Source: Nocardia testacea NBRC 100365 (GTDB taxonomy: Bacteria; Actinomycetota; Actinomycetes; Mycobacteriales; Mycobacteriaceae). From it: 64,000 nt of DNA. Each line of letters opens with the position of its first letter. Positions within the stretch are counted from its first letter, which is position 1. The stretch spans positions 1-64,000 of the forward strand of contig NZ_BAGJ01000165.1 in assembly GCF_000308775.1 (NCBI RefSeq). The letters are read 5' to 3'. A program made the translations under genes and the position numbers. The notes beneath the pieces were generated by a model that searched no databases, was not told the origin of the DNA, and worked only from the letters and a program-made list of their open reading frames with translations. This document shows positions 52,659 through 61,072 of this stretch, one piece after another.

Positions 52659-53549
52659 TCATCGCGCGACGCGGGCGACCGCTCCGATCTCCAGTGCCGT
52701 CCACACCGCGCCGTCGGGACCCAGGGTGATGCCGTGCGGTTCGGATGCCGGGGTGGGCAGGTCGTATTCGGTGATGGCGCCGGCGGGATCGATCCGTCCG
52801 ATCCGGTCGGCTCCCCATTCGGTGAACCAGCAGTCACCGGCCACCGACGCGGTGATGGCGTGGGGTTTCGCCGCGGGGTCGGGCAACGGGAACATCGTCA
52901 TCGCGCCACCGGGCTCGATGCGGCCGATCCGGCCCGCGGCGATATCGACGAACCAGACGGCGTCGGGTCCGCTGGTGATGCCCACGGGTGCGCCCGGGTC
53001 GGGTAGCGGGTAATGGGTGATGTTGCCGTCGAGATCGATCCGTCCGATGGCGTTGGCTCGGTTGAGGGTGAACCACAGTGCGCCGTCCGGACCGCGGGTG
53101 ATCATGGACGGGAAGCCGCCCTGGACAGGGAGGTCGACGTGGGTGACCTGGCCGTCGGGGGTGATACGGCCGACGCGGTCGGTGTTCATCTCGGTGAACC
53201 ACATGGCCTCGTCCGGCCCGGCGCAGATCCCGAACGGGCCGTTGCCCTCCGATAGGCGGAACGCTGTCACGACCCCACCGGTGGTGATACGCCCGATGTG
53301 ATCGTCACCGGTTCGGGCGAACCACAGGGCGTCGTCCGCGCCCGCGGCGATGACGGTCGGCCGACATCCGGTAGGGCCCGCCGACCAGCGGTCGAGCACC
53401 CCGTCGACGGTCAGGCGCGCGATCTCGCCGCTGTGCACCAGCGTGATCCAGAGCGCGCCGTCGGCACCCGCGGTGATGCCGTAGGGCCCCGCCGCGGCGT
53501 CGGCCACCGAGAACTCCTGGACGACGCGACTTTCGGCATTCTGTGTCAT
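52659..53549 (-). CDS. Streptogramin lyase-like beta-propeller (Vgb type)
   Basis: A 296-residue seven-bladed propeller of the virginiamycin B lyase family. Blades repeat the pattern GPDGALWFT...IGRI. His230 (KPHAIT) and His272 (EPHGIT) occupy the PH-x-I-T motifs where Vgb carries its catalytic histidine. Vgb opens the streptogramin B ring by elimination and gives resistance. Many actinobacterial homologues have unproven activity, so resistance is only a possibility. ATG 53549 has AAGGG before it. It converges on the MpaB gene, 9 bp from its end. Confidence 0.75.
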   Translation of the reverse strand: MTQNAESRVVQEFSVADAAAGPYGITAGADGALWITLVHSGEIARLTVDGVLDRWSAGPTGCRPTVIAAGADDALWFARTGDDHIGRITTGGVVTAFRLSEGNGPFGICAGPDEAMWFTEMNTDRVGRITPDGQVTHVDLPVQGGFPSMITRGPDGALWFTLNRANAIGRIDLDGNITHYPLPDPGAPVGITSGPDAVWFVDIAAGRIGRIEPGGAMTMFPLPDPAAKPHAITASVAGDCWFTEWGADRIGRIDPAGAITEYDLPTPASEPHGITLGPDGAVWTALEIGAVARVAR

Positions 53550-53861
53550 CGATGGCCCTTTCCCGCACCGCCGGTCAGGCGCACGCCGACTTCGGTCCCC
53601 GGCACAAGCCGACACTGTGCCCACCGGAGCCGCCACCACGCAACTCTTTTTCGGCGCCGGATCCGGATCCTCTCGCACACCGCGACCGGGAGCTGCCCTG
53701 ATCGACGGAGGCGCATCTGTACCACCGCGATCTGCGCCCCTGTCCTCGTCACGTCCACAAATGGAACGTTTCGTCCCGCCGGGCAGCCCACTACGTTCCC
53801 CAGGCCGACACCGGGCCCCATTGCTCGTCCGGGGCGCGGCCTGGCAGTTGCTGCCCGATGA

Positions 53862-54059
53862 GGGACGAAGAAGTTCACCTGGCCGATGATCATCGCGGGG
53901 TTGGCCAGGGATTTGTCGTCGTAGTGCTCGGCGGCCCGGGCGTAGACCACGCCGGGTACCCGCTCGCCCCGCACCGCCGGCAGCAGGACTGTTTCGACCA
54001 GGGCGAGTGCGGCACGTTCGAGTACGGCGAAGTAGGTGGCGTCGTCTGAATTCGCCACT
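53862..54059 (-). pseudogene. C-terminal fragment of a carboxymuconolactone decarboxylase-like protein
   Basis: The minus frame contains YFAVLERAALALVETVLLPA, RVPGVVYARAAEHYDDKSLA and AMIIGQVNFFVP, the last helices of an AhpD/CMD-family protein. The N-terminal half with the CxxC motif is missing, and the frame runs into unrelated sequence on both sides. The fragment is a remnant. The remaining parts of 53550-54250 show nothing else. Confidence 0.5.
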
Positions 54060-54250
54060 GGACAACCCGCGAGAAGCGGGTGAGTCGTTCGGGTCGTTTC
54101 ACACGGCGACGTTGGACAATCGCAGAAGCGGGCCTGCCTGGTCGTCCACCGGAAACGGAATGGGCGGCAGCAGCCGGTGTTCGATGCACGATTCGCGAGG
54201 TCCGGGGCTCGGACGATTTCGTGCGAGCGAACACGGGAGGTGATGGCGGC

Positions 54251-55573
54251 GTGAGTGGGCGAGGAATACCCCTCGGGCGGCGGGAATTCCTGCGCGCTGC
54301 CGGTGGCGTCGGCGCGGCGCTGGCGATTTCGGCACTCGGAGGGTGCGGCGACGACGGTGACGCACTCACATTCTTCTTCCAGGCCAATCCCGCCGAAGCC
54401 GACGGTCGGCAGCGTGTGATCGATGAATTCACCCGCAGGAATCCGGATATCCGGGTACGTACCCTGCTGTCCGGACCGGACCCGATGCAGCAGATGTTGA
54501 CTTTCTGCGCGGGCGGCAAATGCCCCGATGTGCTGATGGCGTGGGAGCAGACCTATGCCGGTCTCGCCGACCGGGGGGTGCTGCTGGATCTGAACACCAT
54601 GCTCGACCGCGATCCGGCCTTCGCCGCCGACCTGAGGTCGAGCGGGACCACGGCGCTGTACGACACCTTCGCTTTCGAAGGTGGGCAGTACGCGCTTCCG
54701 GAGCAGTGGTCGGGAAACTTCCTGTTCTGCAACAGGCGCATGTTCGACCGGGCCGGGCTGCGGCTTCCCGGCCGGTGGGAAGACGCGTGGAGCTTCACCG
54801 AGTTCCTCGATATCTGCCGCGCGCTCACCGCACGTGACCGGTCCGGCGAAGTCCGGCGGTGGGGGTTCGTCGATACCTGGGTGCCGCACTATTCCGCCGG
54901 TCTCTTCGCCGTCAACAACGGCGCCGAATGGGCGAGCCCGCGAACCGTCCCCGATCGATGCGACTTCGCCGGCGACGCCTTCATCGAAGGCGTCCAGTTC
55001 TATGCGGACCTGGCCAACAGGTATCACGTGGCGCCGAGCCCGGCCGATCAGCAGTCGATCTCGGCGATGGACCTGTTCACGCAGGGCAGAGCCGCGCTGA
55101 CGATGGGCGGGCACTGGCGGTACCGCACCTTTTCCGAGGCCGACGACCTGGATTTCGATGTCACGGCCCTGCCGGCCGGGGCGGCGGGCGGCGGTTCGCG
55201 CTCTAATATCGGCACCACGGGCCTGGCCATCTCCGCCGACAGCCGCCGGAAGGAGCAGGCGTGGGAGTTCCTGAAATTCGCGGCCGGACCCGTCGGCCAG
55301 GCGGTCATCGCCGAAACCGGCCTTTTCGTACCGGTCCGGAATCCCGCGGTACGATCTTCCGGGTTCGCCGCGGCGCACAGCGATATCCACAATCTGGACA
55401 TACTCGTCGACGGACCGGCGCGTTCCGCGCCGCTGCCGGTCACGGTGCAGTGGCCGCGAATCGACGCGCTGATGGACCGGTACATCGGTCGCGTCCTACG
55501 CGGCGCCGCACCGGCGACCTCCTTGGCCGACCGGCTCGCTCCCGAAGCCGACGAGGTACTGCGCAACCCATGA
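54251..55573 (+). CDS. Sugar ABC transporter substrate-binding lipoprotein, Tat-exported
   Basis: A 440-residue solute-binding protein of the MalE-like family 1. The signal has a twin-arginine motif (GRREFLRAAGG) followed by a hydrophobic run and a lipobox (ALGGC), so it is folded before export and then lipid-anchored. The body has FFFQANPAEADGRQRVIDEF, MLDRDP..FAADLRSSGTTA and YALPEQWSGNFLFCNRRMF, typical for oligosaccharide binders. The start is GTG 54251 with GGGAGG ten bases before it. The stop overlaps the first permease gene as ATGA. Confidence 0.87.
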   Translation: MSGRGIPLGRREFLRAAGGVGAALAISALGGCGDDGDALTFFFQANPAEADGRQRVIDEFTRRNPDIRVRTLLSGPDPMQQMLTFCAGGKCPDVLMAWEQTYAGLADRGVLLDLNTMLDRDPAFAADLRSSGTTALYDTFAFEGGQYALPEQWSGNFLFCNRRMFDRAGLRLPGRWEDAWSFTEFLDICRALTARDRSGEVRRWGFVDTWVPHYSAGLFAVNNGAEWASPRTVPDRCDFAGDAFIEGVQFYADLANRYHVAPSPADQQSISAMDLFTQGRAALTMGGHWRYRTFSEADDLDFDVTALPAGAAGGGSRSNIGTTGLAISADSRRKEQAWEFLKFAAGPVGQAVIAETGLFVPVRNPAVRSSGFAAAHSDIHNLDILVDGPARSAPLPVTVQWPRIDALMDRYIGRVLRGAAPATSLADRLAPEADEVLRNP

Positions 55574-56520
55574 CCACCACCGAGACCGGCATCGGGAAGA
55601 AGGCGGCACCGGAGGCCGCCACCGGGCGACGCCGCTCGGACCTGGCGCAGCGGCGGGCGCGGGCGGCACGACTGTTCATCGCCCCGAACCTGCTGGCGGT
55701 GGCGGTTTTCCTGATCTTTCCACTGGGCTTCTCGCTCTACCTGAGCTTCCACGAGTGGGATATGTTCGGGCCCTTCCGGTTCGTCGGGCTGCGGAATTTC
55801 CGGGAGCTACTCACCGCGGATCCGCTGTTCGCCATCGCGTTGCGGAACACGATCGTGTACACCCTCGGCACACTGATCCCCACCGTGTCGATAAGCCTTG
55901 TCGTCGCGGCGGCCCTGAACCAGGGCGTCAGGGGGACCGGCCTCTTCCGGACGGTCATGTTCCTGCCGCTGGCGATATCGAGCGTGGTGATGGCGGTGAT
56001 CTGGCGTTTCGTGTTCGACACGAACAACGGGCTGCTCAATACGATGCTCGGCGGGCTCGGTATCGGTCCTGTTCCGTGGCTGGTCGAACCTCGGTGGGCG
56101 ATGGTCTCGGTATGCATGGTCAGCGTATGGAAGAGCATTCCGTTCGCCACCGTCGTCCTGCTCGCCGCGATGCAGGGCGTCCCGCAGGACCTGTACGAAG
56201 CGGCGCGGATCGACGGAGCCGGTGCGGTCCGGCGATTCGTGTCGATCACCGTGCCGCTGACCCGGGGCGCGCTGTCCTTCGTCTTCGTCGTCTCGATCAT
56301 CGACTCGGTACAGGCCTTCGACCAGATCTATGTACTCACCGGTGGCAACGGCGGCCCGGAAACAGGAACCTATGTATTCGGCATCATGATCTTCCAGAAC
56401 GCGTTCGCGTTCGGTGACGCCGGCTACGCGTCGGCCATCGCCTGGCTGATCTTCGTGGTCCTGCTGGTGCTGACCGTCGGGCAATTGTGGTTCGCCCGCG
56501 AGAACGCGCCGGAGCGGTGA
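55570..56520 (+). CDS. Sugar ABC transporter permease, MalF type
   Basis: A 316-residue permease with six membrane segments. The conserved EAA loop reads VPQDLYEAARIDGAGAVRRF followed by VSITVPLTR. It belongs to the sugar importer family CUT1 (MalF/UgpA). ATG 55570 overlaps the binding-protein stop, and its end overlaps the next permease. It forms the membrane channel together with that permease. Confidence 0.9.
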   Translation: MTTTETGIGKKAAPEAATGRRRSDLAQRRARAARLFIAPNLLAVAVFLIFPLGFSLYLSFHEWDMFGPFRFVGLRNFRELLTADPLFAIALRNTIVYTLGTLIPTVSISLVVAAALNQGVRGTGLFRTVMFLPLAISSVVMAVIWRFVFDTNNGLLNTMLGGLGIGPVPWLVEPRWAMVSVCMVSVWKSIPFATVVLLAAMQGVPQDLYEAARIDGAGAVRRFVSITVPLTRGALSFVFVVSIIDSVQAFDQIYVLTGGNGGPETGTYVFGIMIFQNAFAFGDAGYASAIAWLIFVVLLVLTVGQLWFARENAPER

Positions 56521-57362
56521 TGGCGGACCCGGGCTGGAAGACCCGCGCCTGTATCCGGGCCGCCTCGCTCTACCTCGCGCTGATCGCGATGGCGTGGTGC
56601 GCTCTGCTGCCCGTCCTGTGGGCGTTGGCGGGCTCGGTGAAGAAACAATCCGAGGTGACCAGCCCGGCCCTGCTCCCCCGTGATCCGCAGTGGTCCAACT
56701 ACCGCACCGTTTTCCAGGAGATGCCGTTCGGCCGGATGTTCCTCAACACCGTCCTCTACGCCGGCTGTGTCACCGCCGGCCAGGTCTTCTTCTGCTCACT
56801 GGCCGGGTACGCGTTCGCCCGGCTGCGCTTTCCCGGCCGCGATGTCCTGTTCGTGGCCTATCTGGCCACGCTCATGGTCCCGCTGACCGTGACCGTGGTG
56901 CCCCAGTTCCTGCTCATCCGAGTACTGGGCTTGACGGACACCCCCTGGGCCTTGATCCTGCCCGGACTGTTCGGCAGTGCGTTCGGCACCTACCTGATGC
57001 GGCAGTTCTTCCGCACCCTCCCCGTCGAACTCGAAGAGGCCGCCATCCTGGACGGCTGCTCCCCGTGGCAGATCTACTGGCGGGTCCTGCTGCCCAATGC
57101 CAAACCGGCGGTGATGGTTCTCGCCGTACTCACCTGGGTCGGTGTCTGGAACGATTTCCTGTGGCCGCTGGTGATGATCCAACGCCGGGAGATCTCCACC
57201 GTCACGCTGGGCCTGGTGTGGATGCAGGGCCAATACGTCTCGGATTGGCCGGTGTTGATGGCCGCGTCCATGCTGATCCTGCTACCGCTGGTCATCGTCT
57301 ACGCGGTCGCCCAGAAGGCGTTCCTCCGCGGTATCAGCATGTCGGGTTTCGGGGGACGGTGA
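56520..57362 (+). CDS. Sugar ABC transporter permease, MalG type
   Basis: A 280-residue permease of the CUT1 family, with the EAA loop LPVELEEAAILDGCSPWQIY followed by WRVLLPNAKPA. The end AVAQKAFLRGISMSGFGG is typical of MalG/UgpE proteins. ATG 56520 shares its first base with the stop of the MalF-type gene (TGATG). No ATPase gene follows, so a shared MsmK/MsiK-type ATPase from elsewhere must energise the importer. Confidence 0.9.
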   Translation: MADPGWKTRACIRAASLYLALIAMAWCALLPVLWALAGSVKKQSEVTSPALLPRDPQWSNYRTVFQEMPFGRMFLNTVLYAGCVTAGQVFFCSLAGYAFARLRFPGRDVLFVAYLATLMVPLTVTVVPQFLLIRVLGLTDTPWALILPGLFGSAFGTYLMRQFFRTLPVELEEAAILDGCSPWQIYWRVLLPNAKPAVMVLAVLTWVGVWNDFLWPLVMIQRREISTVTLGLVWMQGQYVSDWPVLMAASMLILLPLVIVYAVAQKAFLRGISMSGFGGR

Positions 57363-57403
57363 CGAGGCGGGACCACGCCATTACCCGACGTCAAGTAGCT
57401 AAT

Positions 57404-57430
57404 ATCTATGTAGAAGACATCTACGTAGAT
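57404..57430 (+). promoter_or_regulatory. Inverted repeat in the promoter region of the ATPase gene
   Basis: ATCTATGTAG and CTACGTAGAT form arms (9 of 10 bases) around AAGACAT. The right arm extended to ATCTACGTAGAT is itself a perfect 12-bp palindrome. The patch is AT-rich in a GC-rich context and lies 37 bp before the start codon, so it probably contains promoter and operator. Confidence 0.6.
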
Positions 57431-57466
57431 GAATGCTACCGATGCAGTCACGGAGAGGCGGTTCAG

Positions 57467-58900
57467 GTGTCCGGATTCGTCGGCAGACAGAACGAGCTCG
57501 CGACGCTCGATATCAGGTTGCGGCGCGTCGCCGAATCGGCCGCCGGGTCCGCGGTGGCCATCCGGGGCCGACGCCAGGTCGGCAAATCCCGGCTGGTCCA
57601 GGAATTCTGCGACCGCGCGAGATTGCCGTACGTCTATTTCATGGCCACCAAGGGCGCTGCACCGAACGAATCCCTGGCTGCCTTTCTGCTCGAATTGCGA
57701 GAGTCGTCGCTGGTCGCCGACCCCGCACTGATTCCCGAACTTGCCGGCTCGTGGGCCGATGCATTCCGGATCCTGGCCGGGGTGCTGCCGTCGAGTCCGG
57801 CGGTGGTGGTGATCGATGAGCTGCCCTGGCTGGCGGAGCAGGACGCGAGCTTCGACGGCGTGCTCCAAACCGCCTGGGATCGGCTGTTGTCCCGGCGCCC
57901 GGTGCTCCTACTGCTCCTGGGTAGCGATCTGCATATGATGGAGCGCCTCACCGCCTATGACCGGCCGTTCTTCGGGCGCGCCGACAACCTGCCCCTGGGC
58001 CCGCTCGACCCGGCCGAGATCGCCGCCGCCACCGGGCTGGACGCGGCGGACGCTCTGGACGCCCACCTCATCACCGGGGGCCTACCGGGCATTCTGCGCA
58101 GTTGGCCGCACGGCACCGCGCCCCTCGACTTCCTGGAACAGGAATCCGCGGATCCGGCGGCGCCACTGTTCAGCGTGCCCGAATCCGCGTTGTTGGCCGA
58201 ATTCCCATCTCCCGATCAAACACGTCGCGTACTCGAAGCGGTCGGCGGCGGTGATCGAACCCACGCGAATATCGCGGCCACCGCGGGCGGCCGCGCCGGC
58301 GCGATCGCATCCGGAAGCCTGTCGCCGATCCTGCGACGACTCACCGATGACAAACGAGTCCTGGCCATCGACGAGCCACTGTCCACCAGACCCGGCAAGC
58401 CCGCGCTGTACCGAGTCGCCGACAGTAACCTTCGGCTCTATCTGGCGGTTCTGCGTTCTGCGCAGGAACTTTCCCGCCGGGGGCGGTACCAGAGCGCGTT
58501 TCGGCTGATCCAGCGACGCTGGTCGACCTGGCGCGGCCGGGCAATCGAGCCTCTGATCCGGGAGTCGCTGGAGCTCGCCGCCCTCGCCGGTGCACTTCCC
58601 TGGCCGGAGGTGGAGACCGTGGGTGGCTGGTGGAACCGGCGCTTCGATCCCGAAATCGACTTGGTCGGCGCGGACCGCGGGCCCATCGCCCGGAACGTGT
58701 ACTTCGCGGGATCGGTCAAATGGCTGGACACGCCGTTCGACGACCACGATATGGCCACCTTGCACAAATCGATATCGCAGATGCCGGACTACGAGCCAGG
58801 AAAGACCGGCCTGGTCATCGCATCGCGGTCCGGAACGGCCCGGTGCGATTCCGACCTGGTCTGGGGACCGGACGACATCTTGTCCGCTTGGAGCAGTTGA
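57467..58900 (+). CDS. ATPase_2/DUF234 family protein
   Basis: A 477-residue ATPase. The Walker A motif is GRRQVGKSR (about residues 34-42) and Walker B is VVVIDELPW (Asp117, Glu118). A winged helix follows near residues 260-320, then a C-terminal DUF234 domain with a PD-(D/E)XK nuclease fold: Asp398 (DPEIDLVG) and Lys418 (AGSVKW). The usual glutamate two positions before the lysine is a serine, so nuclease activity is doubtful. GTG 57467 follows GGAGAGG. Such proteins are common in archaea and scattered in actinobacteria; their role is unknown. Confidence 0.8.
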   Translation: MSGFVGRQNELATLDIRLRRVAESAAGSAVAIRGRRQVGKSRLVQEFCDRARLPYVYFMATKGAAPNESLAAFLLELRESSLVADPALIPELAGSWADAFRILAGVLPSSPAVVVIDELPWLAEQDASFDGVLQTAWDRLLSRRPVLLLLLGSDLHMMERLTAYDRPFFGRADNLPLGPLDPAEIAAATGLDAADALDAHLITGGLPGILRSWPHGTAPLDFLEQESADPAAPLFSVPESALLAEFPSPDQTRRVLEAVGGGDRTHANIAATAGGRAGAIASGSLSPILRRLTDDKRVLAIDEPLSTRPGKPALYRVADSNLRLYLAVLRSAQELSRRGRYQSAFRLIQRRWSTWRGRAIEPLIRESLELAALAGALPWPEVETVGGWWNRRFDPEIDLVGADRGPIARNVYFAGSVKWLDTPFDDHDMATLHKSISQMPDYEPGKTGLVIASRSGTARCDSDLVWGPDDILSAWSS

Positions 58901-59595
58901 AACCCGTCACGGGTCGGTCATCCGACCATCCCGGCCGGGTACCGGGTTCGGTAACCGCGGGCCGATCACGCAACCATATTCCAGGAACCCCTGCCGGGGT
59001 TCGCTCGAAGTCGGCGCCGACGGGTCGCGGAGAGTTCGCTGAGCCTTCCGCACCGGCGCCGTACCTTCCCCGTGTCCGGCGCCGGGTGCGGATTCCCGGG
59101 TGGCCGGATCACGTTGCCGCAGCGGGCCACCCGAGGGACCAGAGTACAAGCTCGCGGTCCGATTCCCGGGAGATCCGCCCGGGGTGTCGAAAATGGAGAT
59201 GCAATATTGCACGGTGCCGCTTGATATTTCGCCGGACCGACCCCGGTGAGCTGTATCCCCGACCGATACAGCTCACCTACCACACCGGTTGTCCCGGCGC
59301 AGGCAGTGGGGGTACGCCGATAGCGTTCGGCCATACCTCGGTGGCGGCGATTCGCTCTCGGGCGCCGGGCAGTGACCGGACCTCTCCACAGCGGCCCGTC
59401 GTGATCACCGACCGGCGAATCGCACCGGTGGAAACTACCGCACCGGCCACGGCCGCGCCAGTGGGAGTTCCGAGGGTTGCCGGGGTGCCGGGCGGTCGGT
59501 CCGAGCGAGTTCGCCACCGGTTAGCACATCATCGAGTGCTCGATGGTACGAAAGGTGCTGGGCACTGCGATGGCAGGTGAGCGATGGGTCGCCAT
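58901..59595. other. Gene-free stretch between convergent genes
   Basis: No reading frame here has a ribosome binding site or recognisable protein. It holds a perfect palindrome TGCAATATTGCA (59200-59211) and, 33 bp on, a 13-bp perfect hairpin (59245-59277). The rest shows nothing. Confidence 0.6.
59245..59277. terminator. 13-bp perfect hairpin between convergent genes
   Basis: GGTGAGCTGTATC pairs exactly with GATACAGCTCACC across CCCGACC. There is no T-run. It could end transcription from either side, or be a regulator site. Confidence 0.5.
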
Positions 59596-61053
59596 TCACC
59601 GCAACTCGGCGGCGGCCCGTTCCGCCAGCAGCACCACGGTCGCCTGCGGGCCACGGCTCAGCGGTACCGGGACCACGGACAGGTCCACCACGGACAGCCC
59701 GTTCACGCCGTGCACCCGGAACCGCTCGTCGACCACCGCGCGTGGATCGCCGGTGCGTCCCATCCGGCAGGTGCCGCCGAGATGCTGCGAGGTGCCGAGG
59801 CGGTCGTACAGCCACCGATCCGAGACCGGGCCGGCGGCCCCCACCGGTTCGGCGGCCATGGTGGCGAGGATCTGCGCGGTCAGTTCCACCGCCTCGCGCA
59901 GCCGGGTCCGATCGGCCCGGCTCCCGAGATAACTGTGCTCGATGCGCGGCGCGACCAGCGGATCGGCCGCGGCCAGCCGGATGGTGCCGGAGCTGGTGGG
60001 CCGCATCAGAGTCACGCCCATCCGGCAGACCCCCGGGGTGAACGCCACCGTATAGGGCCGGATCTCGATATCGTCGAACTCCAGGACATATTCCAGCGGG
60101 ACTGTCCGGCCCGCCGGTGCCGGATGCCGGTAGTCGAGCCCGATTTCGGGGTGGTCGGTGAGCCAGCGCCCGACAGGTGCGTCGGCGACCACCGGGATAC
60201 CCAGTGCCGCCGATTCTGCGGCCGGTCCGATACCGGACCGCAGCAGCAGTGCCGCCGATTCGATCGCGCCCGCGCACAGCACCACCCGGTCGGCCAGGAT
60301 GGTGTCCGGTTCGCCGCCACGCAGGCAGTCGGCGCCGACCACCCGGTCGCCGTGGAAACGCAACCGGGTCACCAAGGTTTCGCCCTGCACCGTCAGATTG
60401 GTCCGGGACAGCGCCGGGAGCAGATAGGAATGCGCGGGCCCGATCCGATGACGCCGGCCCGAACCGTCGGGCGGCCCGACCGTGCACGGCACCGGGCCGA
60501 TACCTGATTCGGGGCCGCCGGGTAGCGCGTTCCAGTCCGCCACCTCGCCGAATCCGAGTGCCCGGCAGGCCGCGCCGAATTCCTCGACCAATCGGGTGGG
60601 CGTATGCGTCCGGCGTACTGGGACCGGTCCCGCCCGGCCGTGGCCGGGGTGATCGCCGTAATCGTGATCGTTCTCCAGCGCGCGGAAATACGGCAGCACC
60701 GACTCGAAATCCCATGAGCGAGTACCCACTTCCCCGCTCCACGCCGCGAAATCCCGCGCGGCGGCCCGGATGAAATACGACCCGTTCACCGACCCCGAAC
60801 CGCCGATACCGCGACCGCGCACGATGGTGCCCGGCCGGTCCGGCGCCAGATCCACGGAGTACCGCCACAGCCAGGCCGCCTGGTCGCCGAGCGGCAGGTC
60901 GGCACTGTCGGCGAGTTCCGGGGGGAAGTCGTCGGCCGACGCCCAGTGGCCTCCCGCCTCCACCACCCGCACGGTATGTCCCGGATCCTCGCTGAGCCTG
61001 GCGGCCAGTACACATCCAGCGGTGCCGGCGCCGATGATCAGCGTGTCCACCAT
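59596..61053 (-). CDS. mftG: Mycofactocin dehydrogenase MftG (GMC oxidoreductase)
   Basis: A 485-residue GMC flavoprotein. The FAD motif is LIIGAGTAGCVLAARLSEDP, GMC signature 1 lies in IVRGRGIGGSGSVNGSYFIR, signature 2 in GAIESAALLLRSGIGP, and the active-site histidine in SQHLGGTCRMG. It sits 19 bp after mftF, and this order with a GMC enzyme is that of MftG, which links reduced mycofactocin to respiration in mycobacteria. ATG 61053 was used. Alone it could pass for another GMC alcohol oxidase; the context decides. Confidence 0.87.
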   Translation of the reverse strand: MVDTLIIGAGTAGCVLAARLSEDPGHTVRVVEAGGHWASADDFPPELADSADLPLGDQAAWLWRYSVDLAPDRPGTIVRGRGIGGSGSVNGSYFIRAAARDFAAWSGEVGTRSWDFESVLPYFRALENDHDYGDHPGHGRAGPVPVRRTHTPTRLVEEFGAACRALGFGEVADWNALPGGPESGIGPVPCTVGPPDGSGRRHRIGPAHSYLLPALSRTNLTVQGETLVTRLRFHGDRVVGADCLRGGEPDTILADRVVLCAGAIESAALLLRSGIGPAAESAALGIPVVADAPVGRWLTDHPEIGLDYRHPAPAGRTVPLEYVLEFDDIEIRPYTVAFTPGVCRMGVTLMRPTSSGTIRLAAADPLVAPRIEHSYLGSRADRTRLREAVELTAQILATMAAEPVGAAGPVSDRWLYDRLGTSQHLGGTCRMGRTGDPRAVVDERFRVHGVNGLSVVDLSVVPVPLSRGPQATVVLLAERAAAELR

Positions 61054-61072
61054 GCGGGGTGACCTGCGCGGA

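Noticed and set aside
53550..54250. Possible full carboxymuconolactone decarboxylase gene
   Set aside because: Only the C-terminal helices are present; no CxxC half, no start, and the frame runs into unrelated sequence.
58907..59212. 101-codon minus-strand frame in the gap before mftG's end
   Set aside because: No ribosome binding site, weak third-position GC and no recognisable pattern; treated as non-coding.
59584..60507. Plus-strand frame opposite mftG
   Set aside because: Shadow of the GMC enzyme gene.
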